Below, one piece after another: positions 36,518 to 48,706 of a DNA stretch of 64,000 bases; the first letter of the stretch is position 1, and every line of letters starts with the position of its first letter. The stretch is from Ciona savignyi (lineage: Eukaryota > Chordata > Ascidiacea > Phlebobranchia > Cionidae). The stretch spans positions 1,769,576-1,833,575 of the forward strand of contig CH002044.1 of the NCBI GenBank assembly GCA_000149265.1, in the 5' to 3' direction. The notes beneath the pieces are model-generated. The model was given only the letters and a program-made list of their open reading frames with translations. It did not search any database and was not told where the DNA came from. The position numbers and the translations under genes were made by a program.

Positions 36518-36748
36518 TGTAACGAATCGACTCGGTATAGGGTTCGATAACCTCTTTACTCGACCGTGTATTCTAACTGCCCTCATCGAAATTGGCAACA
36601 TGGGAAAAACAAGGAAAACACGTAATCAACCAAATAAACCAATCACAAAGCGCCAACAAAACGGAAAACTAAAAAGAGAACAACGTCACAAATAAATAGA
36701 ATTAAAGAAAAAAGCACGGAGGGTGATACGTAAACTGTTGGCGCTACA
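36518..36748 (-). mobile_element. LTR fossil, duplicated copy upstream of NXPE C
   Basis: Copy of the LTR at 33795-34025, carried here by the tandem duplication rather than by transposition. It ends about 260 bp upstream of the NXPE C start codon, in antisense. Confidence 0.65.
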
Positions 36749-37007
36749 CAAATCAAATATTTATTTTTTAAATTCAGTTTTTAAATTTGAAAGGATTGTT
36801 TTGTTATTGAAAATTATATGGGAAATATATTGTATTTTATTTCTTTTACAGACATCGCTAGACCAGCTATAGGTAGTTATGCAGTCAACGGCAATCGGAT
36901 GCCTTTGTGTTTGTTGTAATTTTAACATTTAGCACTTTTTGTTTGTCTATAGCACATAAGAAACTTCTTTTAATTTACAAATTCAACTACATGTATACCA
37001 ATTGGAA

Positions 37008-39746
37008 ATGGAATCAAGGCTAAAAGCTCTATCCCTTCTGACGGGGTTGTTTGTGTTGTACATTTATTTATATATTTTGATAAAGTGGAATAATGACGGC
37101 ACTCGGCAAGGATTCTGGCAAATTCGCACTGGAAACAAACACATTCCCTGGCGTTTGATTTATAGATGTAAACAACCAAACGTTACTTCCATTGCTAATG
37201 GAAACAATGTGTCATTACCTGACGTGCTAAATCCTGAATCTGCGCTGTATGGTCTTCGATGTGTTGATGAATATGGAAAGGCAATACCCGGAGACATTAC
37301 AGCTGAACCGCAATATTGGAAGAGCCAAGAATACAACTGGAGAAACTACATGCCGGAAGCTGCGCGTGCAATTGAAAAATTGAAACTAGTAAACCCGGAA
37401 AACAAGCCTGAGTTGGCAACCAGTCCACATCTAACGACAATTGTTGTAGAAACTCCAGACAATCTGGCCGTCGGAGACAGGTATGTGCTCTGAACACGCG
37501 CAGTTCTTTTATATTTCACGTCGGAGTTTCACCACATTTTATCGTCTTTATATTTATTGTTTATTTTATTGTCTTTATAGAGTTCGAAACTGGTCGCTAA
37601 CTAAAAGGTTGTGTCTTGGCGACCCAATCGATTACCGGGTTCTACCAAATTAAAGAACCGTCTGAATCATACGCTATGCACTGCAATAGCTATGGCAACG
37701 CGATGGTTGGCGCGAATTAATCTGGCGATTGGCTGTGTGTTTACGCCACTTGCGTTTTCCCGTTACCGAAGATTTAATATAACTTCAGCGTTAAAGTGGT
37801 AACTCACAAACAATTGGATTTATTTACATATGTCATTCAACAATAATATTTGTATTACACAGGTTGTTTTAAGTCAATATAAAACTAGTTGATAACCTAC
37901 GTTAAGTTCAACCAATTATTTTAAAACAAAAATGCAGCATTCACACCTATAGCACTGTATAGTTTATTAATGTTTAAACCAAATAAATAATATAAAAAAA
38001 TGTGACACAACTTTAGTATTGCCAATTTACTTAAAACTTTCCTCGGAAGTGTTGAAATAATTCATACCATCAATAGTATTTTTCTTCAGATTTCGAGCTA
38101 CTATACATGCATTCAATGGCGTTGGTGAAGCAAAATCGTTTGGCGGGGATTATTTCCGTGCCCGTATCATTTATTCGGAGGACGTGGGCAGTAAACGTCC
38201 GAACGGAATCGCTTGCCACATTACAGACAATCAAGATGGAACCTACTCACTACAAAGTCCATTGCCAATGCCTGGATCAATGCAGCTTGAAGTTGTCCTT
38301 GTGTATTCGGTGGAGGACATAGCGGAGCTTGTCGTGGGAACCTCCAAGAGGAGGTATTCGGGGCATGGTTACACAACAAAACTCGAAAATGGCGAGATGA
38401 CGGAGTGTAACGTGGATTTGGCTTCTTCTGGGAGGTTTGCGTTATAGATAAAATGTTCTCTTTACTAATGCTGCTGCTTATTTCGGGATAAAGAAACATA
38501 GAGGTCGATGAAACACACTCACATGCCAACACGCCAAATGACACTTAAAAAATATACTTATAAAAACAAAGTTATTGCAGCGTGTTGTACGTGACAGCAA
38601 CTCCGTTATTGTTCACCAAATTATTTATCTGGCGCAAGCAACGATGGAAAACACATTTCAGGACACCAAAACAGGTGTTTACACGCAATGATACCGATAA
38701 AGCATTAACTTTAACATACTTATTGATTGCTAAAAATAGGAATTTCTTTTGAATTAATGATTTTTTGCTGTCACAGGCACAATTTATCACAACTATGTGA
38801 TTATTCCAATCGGCGAAACAACGAACCGTATTTTTGTTTTAAACCGAAATCGAAACAATGTCCTCGGATCAGTTGGAGTGCATTAAAAATGTCCACCGAC
38901 GAAACTAAAGAGCTATTAGACATCACAATGAAAGCTTTTAGATTTAACGATCAGATCGTTTTGTCCCCTAATTGCACCTTCAACGTTTCTGGAAAATACA
39001 CCAGAAAAAATCTTAAACGTTGCACCATGGAGACACCACTTGAAGATGACAAATTGCGACCGCACGGATACATTTATAATGGTCACTGGGTGTCGCTAAA
39101 GTGCAATAATCAGTTGAATTTTGAAGCGGTTTTTAAATGCCTGAAAAATAAAGTCGTCTACATTCTTGGCGACTCAACGTTGCGGCAATTCTTCGAGACT
39201 CTATCCAAAGAAGGTCATTTGACTGTATCGGGACCGAATTCGGAAACGGTATGGACAGAACCTAAAATTGCAACAGACAAAACGAACAATATTACGATTT
39301 ATTACAGATGTCATGGACCACCTATGCAAAATGGAGGCCCGTTAAATCATCGACCTTATATAAGTGATGTCTTGGACGAAATTAATGACCAAACTGTAAC
39401 TTACATAGTGATCACTATTGGCCTACATATGTTGTTCTATGAGCCGTCGGTGTTTATTCACCGAATACTGGGCATTCGGGACTCGATTGAGCGCCTTCTT
39501 GAGCGAAAGCCTGACACCAAGGTTGTTTTAAAAGGGAACAACGCCTTTATATCTCCACAGGATTGGCTTGGGCTTAGATATGATAATATCATGAATCAAA
39601 TTTTTAAGAACATGAGATCTGTCGTATTCGTACGACTCTGGGACCTCTCGACAGTGTGGCCGCTGCAAGTGGATTATCATCCCGTGGGACCAACACTAAT
39701 CGAGGAAGTTTTATACACATTTGAATTCCTTTGTGGTGATTCGTAG
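37008..39746 (+). CDS. NXPE family protein, copy C
   Basis: Exons 37008-37480, 38090-38434 and 38777-39746 have exactly the same lengths as in copies A and D (473, 345 and 970 nt) and give about 595 residues. It has the same signal anchor, FGGDYFRARI block, LGDSTLRQ esterase motif and late DYHP as copy A. One notable replacement is Cys for Ser in YYRCHGPPM. Intron 1 lacks the SINE seen in A and D and has an AT-rich stretch instead. The upstream region is an LTR fossil in place of the hAT-containing upstream region of A and D, so regulation may differ. Confidence 0.88.
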
Positions 39747-40052
39747 TTGTTATATGAAGCGATTATCGTCATTAATCTGTCTCGCATTTTTAGAACTTTA
39801 GAACATTATATTTTACCCAATTTTTAAATTTAAACGAAGATATGAGACAGATACATTTTGTGCCATGTTGTGCGACTTTATATGCTAAGGTTAAATCATA
39901 TATCACTCGCGGCATTTCATAGCTTTTTATTTGACAATTCTAAAAATGCCTTATTTATTGAAATCGCTTTAGTATAAATATATAGTAAGCTAATATTTAT
40001 TGTGTAGAATTTACTAGAATATATAGGCTAGTAGCTGTTTAAACAGATAAAG

Positions 40053-40346
40053 TAGGATAGGATAGGATTATCATGTTTACCCCCGTGAATGGGAAAAAGG
40101 GGTTATCACACAAGCGATCGTCAGATTACCTCGCGTCCATCGCCGGGTTACCAGAGCTATTGCAGCGTGTTGTATGTGATAGACACGTTCCTTCAATTTG
40201 TTAGAAATCATTAATCCACTGGGTTCAGGCAATGTCCGTAAAGTGCCTTGGCCAAGGACACAACCGACTAGCTAGCGACCAGTTTCGCACCTGCAACCTT
40301 TCGATTGAAAGGCGGCGCACTTAACTGCTAGACCAACCGGTCGGAC
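40053..40346 (-). mobile_element. tRNA-derived SINE downstream of NXPE C
   Basis: Paralog of the SINE at 24265-24560: same flanks on the left, tail AGGATAGGATAGG, head ending 'accggtcggac'. Confidence 0.88.
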
Positions 40347-40356
40347 AGCGTCGTTA

Positions 40357-40573
40357 TGTTTAAGTACTATTATAATTGGCTTCTATTTAACTTCTCCTGG
40401 TCAAGGTTAAAATAAAAATTACTGATTTAAAGTAGAGTGTTAGGCAAAAAATACAAACATTAATAAAGTTAAATTGTTTTAGGTTTTGGAAAATAAAGAA
40501 GTAACAGACCAATAAACAATAGTTTAATCAACCACCATAAATTTGCTGTAGAGTGTCTACAGTATCTTAATCT
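40357..40573. repeat. Copied fragment of the death-domain gene's upstream region
   Basis: About 217 bp matching 26381-26600 ('gtttaagtactattataatt' to 'ctacagtatcttaatcta'). It is inserted between a SINE and the hydrophobic ORF, at a point where units A and D have no such insert. It contains no coding sequence. Confidence 0.85.
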
Positions 40574-40575
40574 AC

Positions 40576-40782
40576 ATGCTTTACTTAACTGTTTTATTGG
40601 TTGCTTATTTAAACGGATTATTACCTGCTTGTAAATGTTCCAAGAAAAATTTGATTGTTATTTCCGTTACATGTGTAATTGCCTTCATAAATATTTGTGG
40701 CACGGTCACGTGGTTTTGTGGGGGCATTTACTCACGAAAGCGCCCTATACACTTCACATACCTTAATTTAAAGGTCAACTAA
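40576..40782 (+). CDS. Unidentified hydrophobic ORF, second copy
   Basis: Begins MLYLTVLLVAYLNGLLPACK and matches the first 57 or so residues of the ORF at 24572, then ends earlier. Same caution applies: it is not recognised and could be non-coding. Confidence 0.2.
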   Translation: MLYLTVLLVAYLNGLLPACKCSKKNLIVISVTCVIAFINICGTVTWFCGGIYSRKRPIHFTYLNLKVN

Positions 40783-40936
40783 CTTACTTAAACAAGATAA
40801 TAAACAATACGTTAAATATGAGGTGTTGAACCCAAGAGTATTAAACAGAAGCAGTCTTTCAATGGCTACTATGAAAGTAGGGGTCCTTTGAGTTGAAATT
40901 TAACATTTGCTAATTGCACGCCTCAACCAGTAGGAA

Positions 40937-41039
40937 GATAGGATAGGACATTCATGTTTATCCCGTGAATGGAAAAACCAAGGGAGTTAACACATTCTGA
41001 ATCTTAAACCTTTCGGTTGAAAAGACCAACTGGTCGGAC
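40937..41039 (-). mobile_element. Internally deleted SINE, unit C copy
   Basis: Paralog of 24941-25041 with the same internal junction. Confidence 0.8.
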
Positions 41040-41489
41040 ATTATACTTGGGGAATGTGCTAGCTAGATGTTGTCGGATTAATTGGACAATTCCAAATTTA
41101 AATATTTTCGAACAATCAACAAGACATATAAACAAATTTGCATTTTAATATGGAATTAAATAGCAAAATACAAGAAGAGATTTTAGGAAGAAAGTTTTTC
41201 CCAAATAACCCAATTTTAGCATCATTAAAGTGCAAAGACAAAATTTAATCAATAAAAAAAATATTTAAAATAAAAAAGGTTAACCAGGTATAAGATTCGA
41301 TGTTTTAAAGCAAGTAATGTTGTCTGTAAACACTAAACCGAGTCTTAAAGTCATAACAGTTTGGTGTCGCCGCATTTAAATATAAAATAATTAAATAACT
41401 TAGGGCTTCCCAAACTTTTAAGCTCGCTACAAACATATTGAAATGCGTATGTGACACACAATTGACTACTTAAACTTTACAATCAAAAT

Positions 41490-42883
41490 CAGGGCTCGAC
41501 ATACACGCTTGTCCGCCTGTCCGGGACAGGTAATTTATTGCGTGGGACAAGTAGATATTGCGCGGCGCTTGTCCGACGGGACAAGTAAAAAATGCAAACT
41601 AAACGCTTTTTTTTACCGCCGTGTTTATCTCCGAGTTCAAACGGTGTTAAACTAGCACCGTGCGCTAATGAGATTCGTACTATTTCGTTGTTCGTTTCCC
41701 GTTCCTTTTGTTACAACTCGGATTTATTATGAGACGAGTTGAAAAAATGTAACATCTTAAAATTTAGTTTCTATCTCCGTTAGTGCGAATATATGATAGT
41801 GACTAACACTTGATCTTAATCTTTGTGCGAATACGATAAAGACTGATACGCAATCTTCGCATCGGTGATAAGGCTTATAAAAACTTTTAGAATTACTCTA
41901 GAATTACTCCAAAAGTGTGTGAAATAATCATATTTTTTGTCAACGCACAGACAAACTTAAAATAACGCGAAATTTTCATCGGTAAATTATAAGTCGAACG
42001 CGAAGTAAACGTGCCATCCCAATCCGGGGTATCCATTTCTGCTTCAATTGGTTAGGTAATTTGTAATTGAATTCTTAATATTATTAAATGATAATAATTA
42101 CAATTTGAGTGCAACATAAAAAGCCCATTTCGAACGACAGAGTAGTCTATGTTGTTTGTTAATACCAATCTCACGCGCACTCGTAATACAAGATATTGCA
42201 GAATATGGTCTTACTGAGTATTATTGAACGCGATACAATATAGTTATTAAACGAGATAATTTTGTGAAATAATATCATCCAAAGTCATAAATCCATCAAA
42301 TTTTGGGCAATTAAGAATTCACTCGTGTCGTGTGTGGAAGCCCACGCGAGTAACACGAATAAACAAGGCGCGCAACTGTGGTTTGTATGACGTAACAACT
42401 GTTTAAATCTGGCATTATAACAATTTGACATGCTGATGTAAGTATTATAAACTCCAGTATTCGGACGCGCCATGTGTATAAAAAAACGGTATACGCCAGT
42501 CGAATATAAAACGGTCGCGGTAAACGTTACTTAGTTTTTTTTATATGCCAATGCGGATGCGGGTGTAAATTCTTAACTCGCACGGTGTGCGTCACGAGAG
42601 TATTACTAGCGTTACTCGCGCGGATTTTGGCCCTGTCATCGTCTTCGTGCAAACCGCAACAAACCAAGAAAGACGATTCCCGTTTCCACGATAAGAAACG
42701 TCTTTTGGGAAGTGATTACGTAATCGTTAAATATTGCGTTAATCACGTGGTTAGGAACGGCGAGAATCGGGAATTAAATTGTAATTTTATTTTGGGACAA
42801 GTGATAGCTAAAAGGGACAGGTCAATTTTGCATTGAACTTGTCCTACAGGACAAGTGTTCTAAAAGCTTTATGTAGAGCCCTG
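41490..42883. mobile_element. hAT-like DNA transposon, 1394 bp, 5-bp target duplication
   Basis: Termini CAGGGCTCGACATACACG and, inverted, CAGGGCTCTACATAAAGC. The 5-bp duplication AAAAT (41485-41489 and 42884-42888) is proven by the empty site 'caatcaaaatgcattg' at about 19791. A 5-bp target fits the hAT5 branch. Subterminal regions are dense with TTGTCC/GGACAA words, several paired as short hairpins (CTTGTCCGACGGGACAAG; ACTTGTCCTACAGGACAAGT). The interior has no recognisable transposase, so it is probably non-autonomous. Confidence 0.8.
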
Positions 42884-43026
42884 AAAATGCATTGTTTTGA
42901 TCACATTAATAATACGTCCGGTGTGCATTAATTTATGCCACGCGGTACAATAAGGATTTCATCACTTCCCGCTGTGTGCTTCTACATACATTTTCATTTA
43001 TTCTAGATTACTGGTAGGAATTATAT

Positions 43027-43057
43027 AACCAAGTCACCAAAAAGTGGTGACTTGGTT
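43027..43057. repeat. Perfect 12-bp hairpin absent from the paralog
   Basis: AACCAAGTCACC, a 7-base loop, then the exact reverse complement GGTGACTTGGTT. Unit A has the left arm and loop but continues 'gtggtatttaca' (about 19945-19965), so the second arm is new in unit D. Confidence 0.85.
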
Positions 43058-43313
43058 TTACATAGATGTTACTAATCAGGTGGGATTTATATTTCGCACT
43101 AGTATCAAAAGTCTGGCTAAAAAAGTAAAAAATATATAGTAGTTTGTGTGAAATTTATGTATCTTTTCGACCCCTAATATTCATTGGGCGACTGCCAGTT
43201 AAGGAAGCCCTGGAATAATTTATTTTATTTTGCACTGATCATTATTGTAGCAACATTTGAAACTTTTGAGTAAATATAAGATTTCCCACCTAGACATTTC
43301 TATCGTCTTATAG

Positions 43314-43666
43314 CAGTGATTCCCAACCGCGGCTCCGAGAGCCGCATGCGGCTCCAAGCTAGCCTTCTTGCGGCTCTCATTGACCTTTGAAAATCCCCTA
43401 AAAATATAAGAATCTAATTCTAATAATAAAAAAAATAAAATTAGTATTCTAAAATTACCCTTGCTTAGTTTGAAGGCTAGGAAAAGAGTTTTTACTTCAT
43501 AGTTAAGATTATAGGCAAGGAAAGTTGTGAACAGGCTGCTATTGTTACGTCACTGTTTTCTTAAAGCAGTGTGTTTTCATGTTTTCATGAGTGTTTTCAT
43601 GAGGCTCCATACGTATTCTAAAATTTTAAATTTGGCCCCGACACTAAAAAAGGTTGGGAACCACTG
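43314..43666. mobile_element. hAT-type MITE, 353 bp, upstream of NXPE D
   Basis: Ends CAGTGATTCCCAACCGCGG and, inverted, CAGTGGTTCCCAACCTTT. The perfect 8-bp target duplication TCTTATAG (43306-43313, 43667-43674) and the empty site in unit A (near 20203) confirm it. It is rich in 'gcggctc' palindromes near the left end. Confidence 0.95.
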
Positions 43667-43972
43667 TCTTATAGGAAATGAAAATGCGTTACTTCGTTTT
43701 TAAATTTATCATCCAAATCAAATATTTATTTTTTAAATTCAGTTTTTAAATTTGAAAGGATTGTTTTGTTATTGAAAATTATATGGGAAATATATTGTAT
43801 TTTATTTCTTTTACAGACATCGCTAGACCAGCTATAGGTAGTTATGCAGTCAACGGCAATCGGATGCCTTTGTGTTTGTTGTAATTTTAACATTTAGCAC
43901 TTTTTGTTTGTCTATAGCACATAAGAAACTTCTTTTAATTTACAAATTCAACTACATGTATACCAATTGGAA

Positions 43973-46958
43973 ATGGAATCAAGGCTGAAAGCTCTATCCC
44001 TTCTGACGGGGTTGTTTGTGTTGTACATTTATTTATATATTTTGATAAAGTGGAATAATGACGGCACTCGGCAAGGATTCTGGCAAATTCGCACTGGAAA
44101 CAAACACATTCCCTGGCGTTTGATTTATAGATGTAAACAACCAAACGTTACTTCCATTGCTAATGGAAACAATGTGTCATTACCTGACGTGCTAAACCCT
44201 GAATCTGCGCTGTATGGTCTTCGATGTGTTGATGAATATGGAAAGGCAATACCCGGAGACATTACAGCTGAACCGCAATATTGGAAAAGCCAAGAATACA
44301 ACTGGAGAAACTACATACCGGAAGCTGCGCGTGCAATTGAAAAATTGAAACTAGTAAACCCGGAAAACAAGCCTGAGTTGGCAACCAGTCCACATCTAAC
44401 GACAATTGTTGTAGAAACTCCAGACAATCTGGCCGTCGGAGACAGGTATGTGCTCTGAACACGCGCTGGCATGTTCTTTTAGATTTCACGTCGGAGTTGT
44501 CCGGCCCGGTGGTCTAGCGGTTAAGTGCGTCGCCTTTCAATCGAAAAGTTGCAGGTGCGAAACTGGTCGCTAGCTAGTCGGTTGTGTCCTTGGGCAAGGC
44601 ACTTTACGGACATTGCCTGAACCCAGAGGATTAGGCTATTGGGTTGTACCAAATTGAAGGAACGTGTCTATCATATACAACACACTACAATAGCTCCGGT
44701 AACCCGACGATGGGCGCGAGGTGATCTGACGATTGCCCGTGTGATAACCCCCCTAGGGTTTTCCCATTCACGGGGATAAACTGGTCGCTAACTAAAACCC
44801 ATTCACGGGGTTCGAAACTGGTCGCTAACTAAAAGGTTGTGTCTTAGCGACCCAATCGAATACCGGGTTCTACCAAATTAAAGAAATGTCTGAATCATAC
44901 ACAATGCTCTGCAATAGCTACGGCAACGTGATGGTTGGCGCGAATTAATCTGGCGATTGGCTGTGGTTTACGTCACTTGCGTTTTCCCGTTACCGAAGAT
45001 TTAATATAACTTCAGCGTTAAAGTGGTAACTCACAAACAATTAGATTTAATTACATAATAAAATGTCATTCAACATTAATATTTTTTTATTACACATGTT
45101 GTTATTCCAATATAAAACTAGTTGATAACCTACGTTAAGTCCAACCACTTATTTTAAAACAAAAATGCACTATTCACACCTAGCACTGTATAGTTCATTA
45201 ATGTTTAAACCAAATAAAAAATATAAAAAAATGTGAAACAACTTTAGCACTGCCAATTTACTTAAAACTTTCCTCGGAAGTGTTGAAATAATTCATACCA
45301 TCAATAGTATTTTTCTTCAGATTTCGAGCTACTATACACGCATTCAATGGCGTTGGTGAAGCAAAATCGTTTGGCGGGGATTATTTCCGTGCCCGTATCA
45401 TTTATTCGGAGGACGTGGGTAGTGAACGTCCGAACGGAATCGCTTGCCACATTACAGACAATCAAGATGGGTCCTACTCACTACAAAGCCCATTGCCAAT
45501 GCCTGGATCAATGAATCTTGAAGTTGTCCTTGTGTATTCGGTGGAAGATATAGCGGAGCTTGTTGTAGGAACCTCCAAGAGGAGGTATTCGGGGTACGGC
45601 TACACAACAAAACTCGAAAATGGCGAGATGACGGAGTGTAACGTGGATTTGGCTTCTTCAGGAAGGTTCGCGATATAGATAAAACGGTTTCTTTACCAAT
45701 ACTTATTTTAGAATGAAGAAACATAGAGGTCGATGAAACATACTCACGCATGACAACGCCAAATGAATATATACTTAAAAACAAAGTTATTGCAGCGTGT
45801 TGTACGTGATAGCAACTCCGTTATTGTTCACCCACTTATTTATCTGGCGCAAGCAACGATGGAAAACACATTTTAGGACACCAAGACGTTTTACACGCAA
45901 TGATACCGATAAAGCATTAACTTTAACATACTTATTGATTGCTAAAAATAGGAATTTCTTTTGAATTAATGATTTTTTGCTGTCACAGGCACAATTTATC
46001 ACAACTATGTGATTATTCCAATCGGCGAAACAACGAACCGTATTTTTGTTTTAAACCGAAATCGAAACAATGTCCTCGGATCAGTTGGAGTGCATTTAAA
46101 AAGTCCACCGACGAAACTAAAGAGCTATTAGACATCACAATGAAAGCTTTTAATTTTAACGATCAGATCGTTTTGTCCCCTAATTGCACCTTCAACGTTT
46201 CTGGAAAATACGTCAGAAAAAATCTCAAACGTTGCAACATGGAGACACCACTTGAAGATGACAAATTGCGACCCCACGGATACATTTATAATGGTCACTG
46301 GGTGTCGCTAAAGTGCAATAATCAGTTGAATTTTGAAGCGGTTTTTAAATGCCTGAAAAATAAAGTCGTCTACATTCTTGGCGACTCAACGTTGCGGCAA
46401 TTCTTCGAGACTCTATCCAAAGAAGGTCATTTGACTGTATCGGGACCGAATTCGGAAACGGTATGGACAGAACCTAAAATTGCAACAGACAAAACGAACA
46501 ATATTACGATTTATTACAGAAGTCATGGACCACCTATGCAAAATGAAGGCCCGTTAAATCATCGACCTTATATAAGTGATGTCTTGGACGAAATTACTGA
46601 CCAATCTGTAACTTACATAGTGATCACTATTGGCCTACATATGTTGTTCTATGAACCTTCGGTGTTTATTCACCGAATACTGGGTATTCGGGACTCGATT
46701 GAGCGCCTTCTTGAGAGAAAGCCTGACACCAAGGTTGTTTTAAAAGGGAACAACGCCTTTATATCTCCACAGGATTGGCTTGGGCTTAGATATGATAATA
46801 TCATGAATCAAATTTTTAAGACCATGAGATCTGTCGTATTCGTACGACTCTGGGACCTCTCGACAGTGTGGCCGCTGCGAGTGGATTATCATCCCGTGGG
46901 ACCAACACTAATCGAGGAAGTTTTATACACATTTGAATTCCTTTGTGGTGATTCGTAG
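43973..46958 (+). CDS. NXPE family protein, copy D
   Basis: Exons 43973-44445, 45321-45665 and 45989-46958 keep the 473/345/970-nt pattern, giving about 595 residues with an uninterrupted frame. It has the signal anchor near residues 7-27, FGGDYFRARI, LGDSTLRQ and DYHP. Intron 1 carries the same SINE as copy A. In exon 3 it mixes A-like residues (YYRSHGPPMQNEG, ITDQS) and C-like residues (KNLKRC, FKCLKNKVVYILGD), which suggests gene conversion or an intermediate branching order. Confidence 0.88.
44499..44778 (+). mobile_element. tRNA-derived SINE in intron 1 of NXPE D
   Basis: Same insertion as 21036-21310 in copy A, head GTCCGGCCCGGTGGTCTAGC, tail missing. Absent from B and C. Confidence 0.85.
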
Positions 46959-47265
46959 TTGTTATGTGAAGCGATTATCGTCATTAATCTGTCTCGCATT
47001 TTTAGAACTTTAGAACATTATATTTCACCCGATTTTTAAATTTAAACGAAGATATGAGACAGATACATTTTGTGCCATGTTGTGCGACTTTATATGCTAA
47101 GGTTAAATCATATATGACTCGCGGCATTTTATAGCTTTTTATTTGACAATTCTAAAAATGCCTTATTTATTGAAATCGCTTTAGTATAAATATATAGTAA
47201 GCTAATATTTATTGTGTAGAATTTACTAGAATATATAGGCTAGTAGCTGTTTAAACAGATGAAGT

Positions 47266-47561
47266 AGGATAGGATAGGTTTGTCATGTTTACCCCCGTGA
47301 ATGGAAAAACCAAGGGGTTATCACACGGGCGATCGTCAGATCACCTCGCGCCCATCGTCGGGTTACCGAAGCTATTGCAGTGTGTTGTATATGATAGACA
47401 CGTTCCTGCAATTTGTTAGAAACCATTAATCCACTGGGTTCAGGAAATGTCCGTAAAGTGCCTTGGCCAATGACACAACCGACTAGCTAGCGACCAGTTT
47501 CGCACCTGCAACCTTTTGATTGAAAGGCGACGCACTTAACCGCAAGACCAACCGGCCGGAC
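47266..47561 (-). mobile_element. tRNA-derived SINE downstream of NXPE D
   Basis: Paralog of 24265-24560 and 40053-40346; full length, antisense, head ending 'accggccgga'. Confidence 0.88.
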
Positions 47562-48381
47562 AGCGTCGTTACATGCTTTACTTAAAGGGGAACTGAAGTC
47601 AATTTTAAGAATATCTTAATAAATGGAAAAAAATACGCTGATTTCAAAAATCAAATCAGTTTCTTCCAATATTTTTTGGTTAAAGAGTTATGGGCAAATA
47701 TGTATTTCATTTTATGTTAGGGGATTTCCCGTATTACGTCACTGACGTTGTTGAGATTTCGTGCCTATATGCATTGTATACAATCATGTGCCAGTTTAGA
47801 GGTGAATTAGTAACATAAGCGCCTGCAGGAGCGTTGTATTTTCGTTTTTTTATGAAGACTTAGCATAACACTTGTCATATAGCCTAACTGAACCAATGTA
47901 CCCGCGTGACAGCTTACCTTAAGTGCGCTCATTCAGGCCTGCACGATCCTGAACCTAAGCTGAATGCTGAGGTATACAGGTCTCGTATTTAAATGACTTT
48001 AGAATAATAAGTCTTAGCAATTTATATCATAAATCATAGAAGTGAAGACAGAACAAGAAAACTAGAACAGGAGGCAGTAAACTGTAACTGCCAGCAATTT
48101 ATAGAAATAAACCAGCCATCAATCAAAGATCAGACTATGCGGTGGGAACAGCCTATTTCTTTCATGATTGTTGCTTTTCAATATATAGCCATAATCTGCA
48201 ACGTAGACTAGCAATGTTATTATCAACCCCTAGGCTACAAACTGAGAGTGTGAGAGATTTGGTATACATATGCATAGAAGTTTTAACAAATTTCTTTTGT
48301 TTTCTTCATTTCTACAGTAAATTTAAGTTAATGTTGTAACACTAAAATAGATGAAAGTTTTCAGCATTCTGGCATGGATGA

Positions 48382-48706
48382 AAGAAGTTTTATTGTACAC
48401 AATAAAACAACACAAATTTAGTCATGTGCGTTTGAACCAAGGAAAACGTCTGAAAGTATCTTTGAAGATGCAAGCCCCATAGAAGAAAATGTTTATTTAG
48501 AAACATTACCTATTGACATGACTTGGTGCCGTTGCAAGAACTGTATTCTTATGGACACACCGCAAGAATGTTTATGCTGCATGAATGTACATGCATTTGT
48601 GCACAAAATAATGCCAGACTGGACTTGCAATACTAAAAGCCCTTATTTTTCAATTATCTGCTTGGATAAAGAAGTTCTTGAAGTTGCACTTGATGTACTG
48701 GGTTGA
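48382..48706 (+). CDS. Cysteine-rich zinc-ligand ORF resembling the P2X7 C-terminal domain, transposon-borne
   Basis: An open frame from about 48430 to the stop at 48704-48706, possibly starting at an acceptor-like 'aaatttag'. It begins with an FEP motif, followed by an acidic spacer and then WCRCKNC, a methionine-threonine spacer, ECLCC and a late CLDKEVLEVALDVL helix. The pattern W-C-x-C-x2-C ... C-x-C-C ... C with a leading FEP resembles the cysteine-rich C-terminal part of P2X7 and many P2X7-like proteins of transposon-rich genomes. No P2X channel part is present. Its stop-side end overlaps the end of the THAP ORF on the other strand by about 64 nt. A role in DNA binding or transposition is conjecture. 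Confidence 0.5.

Larger units (their letters stand above)
41401..43212. mobile_element. hAT-type MITE upstream of NXPE D, split by another transposon
   Basis: Same MITE as 19692-20118, with matching ends (tagggcttcccaaac; ggaagccctg). The element at 41490-42883 lies inside it. Confidence 0.7.
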
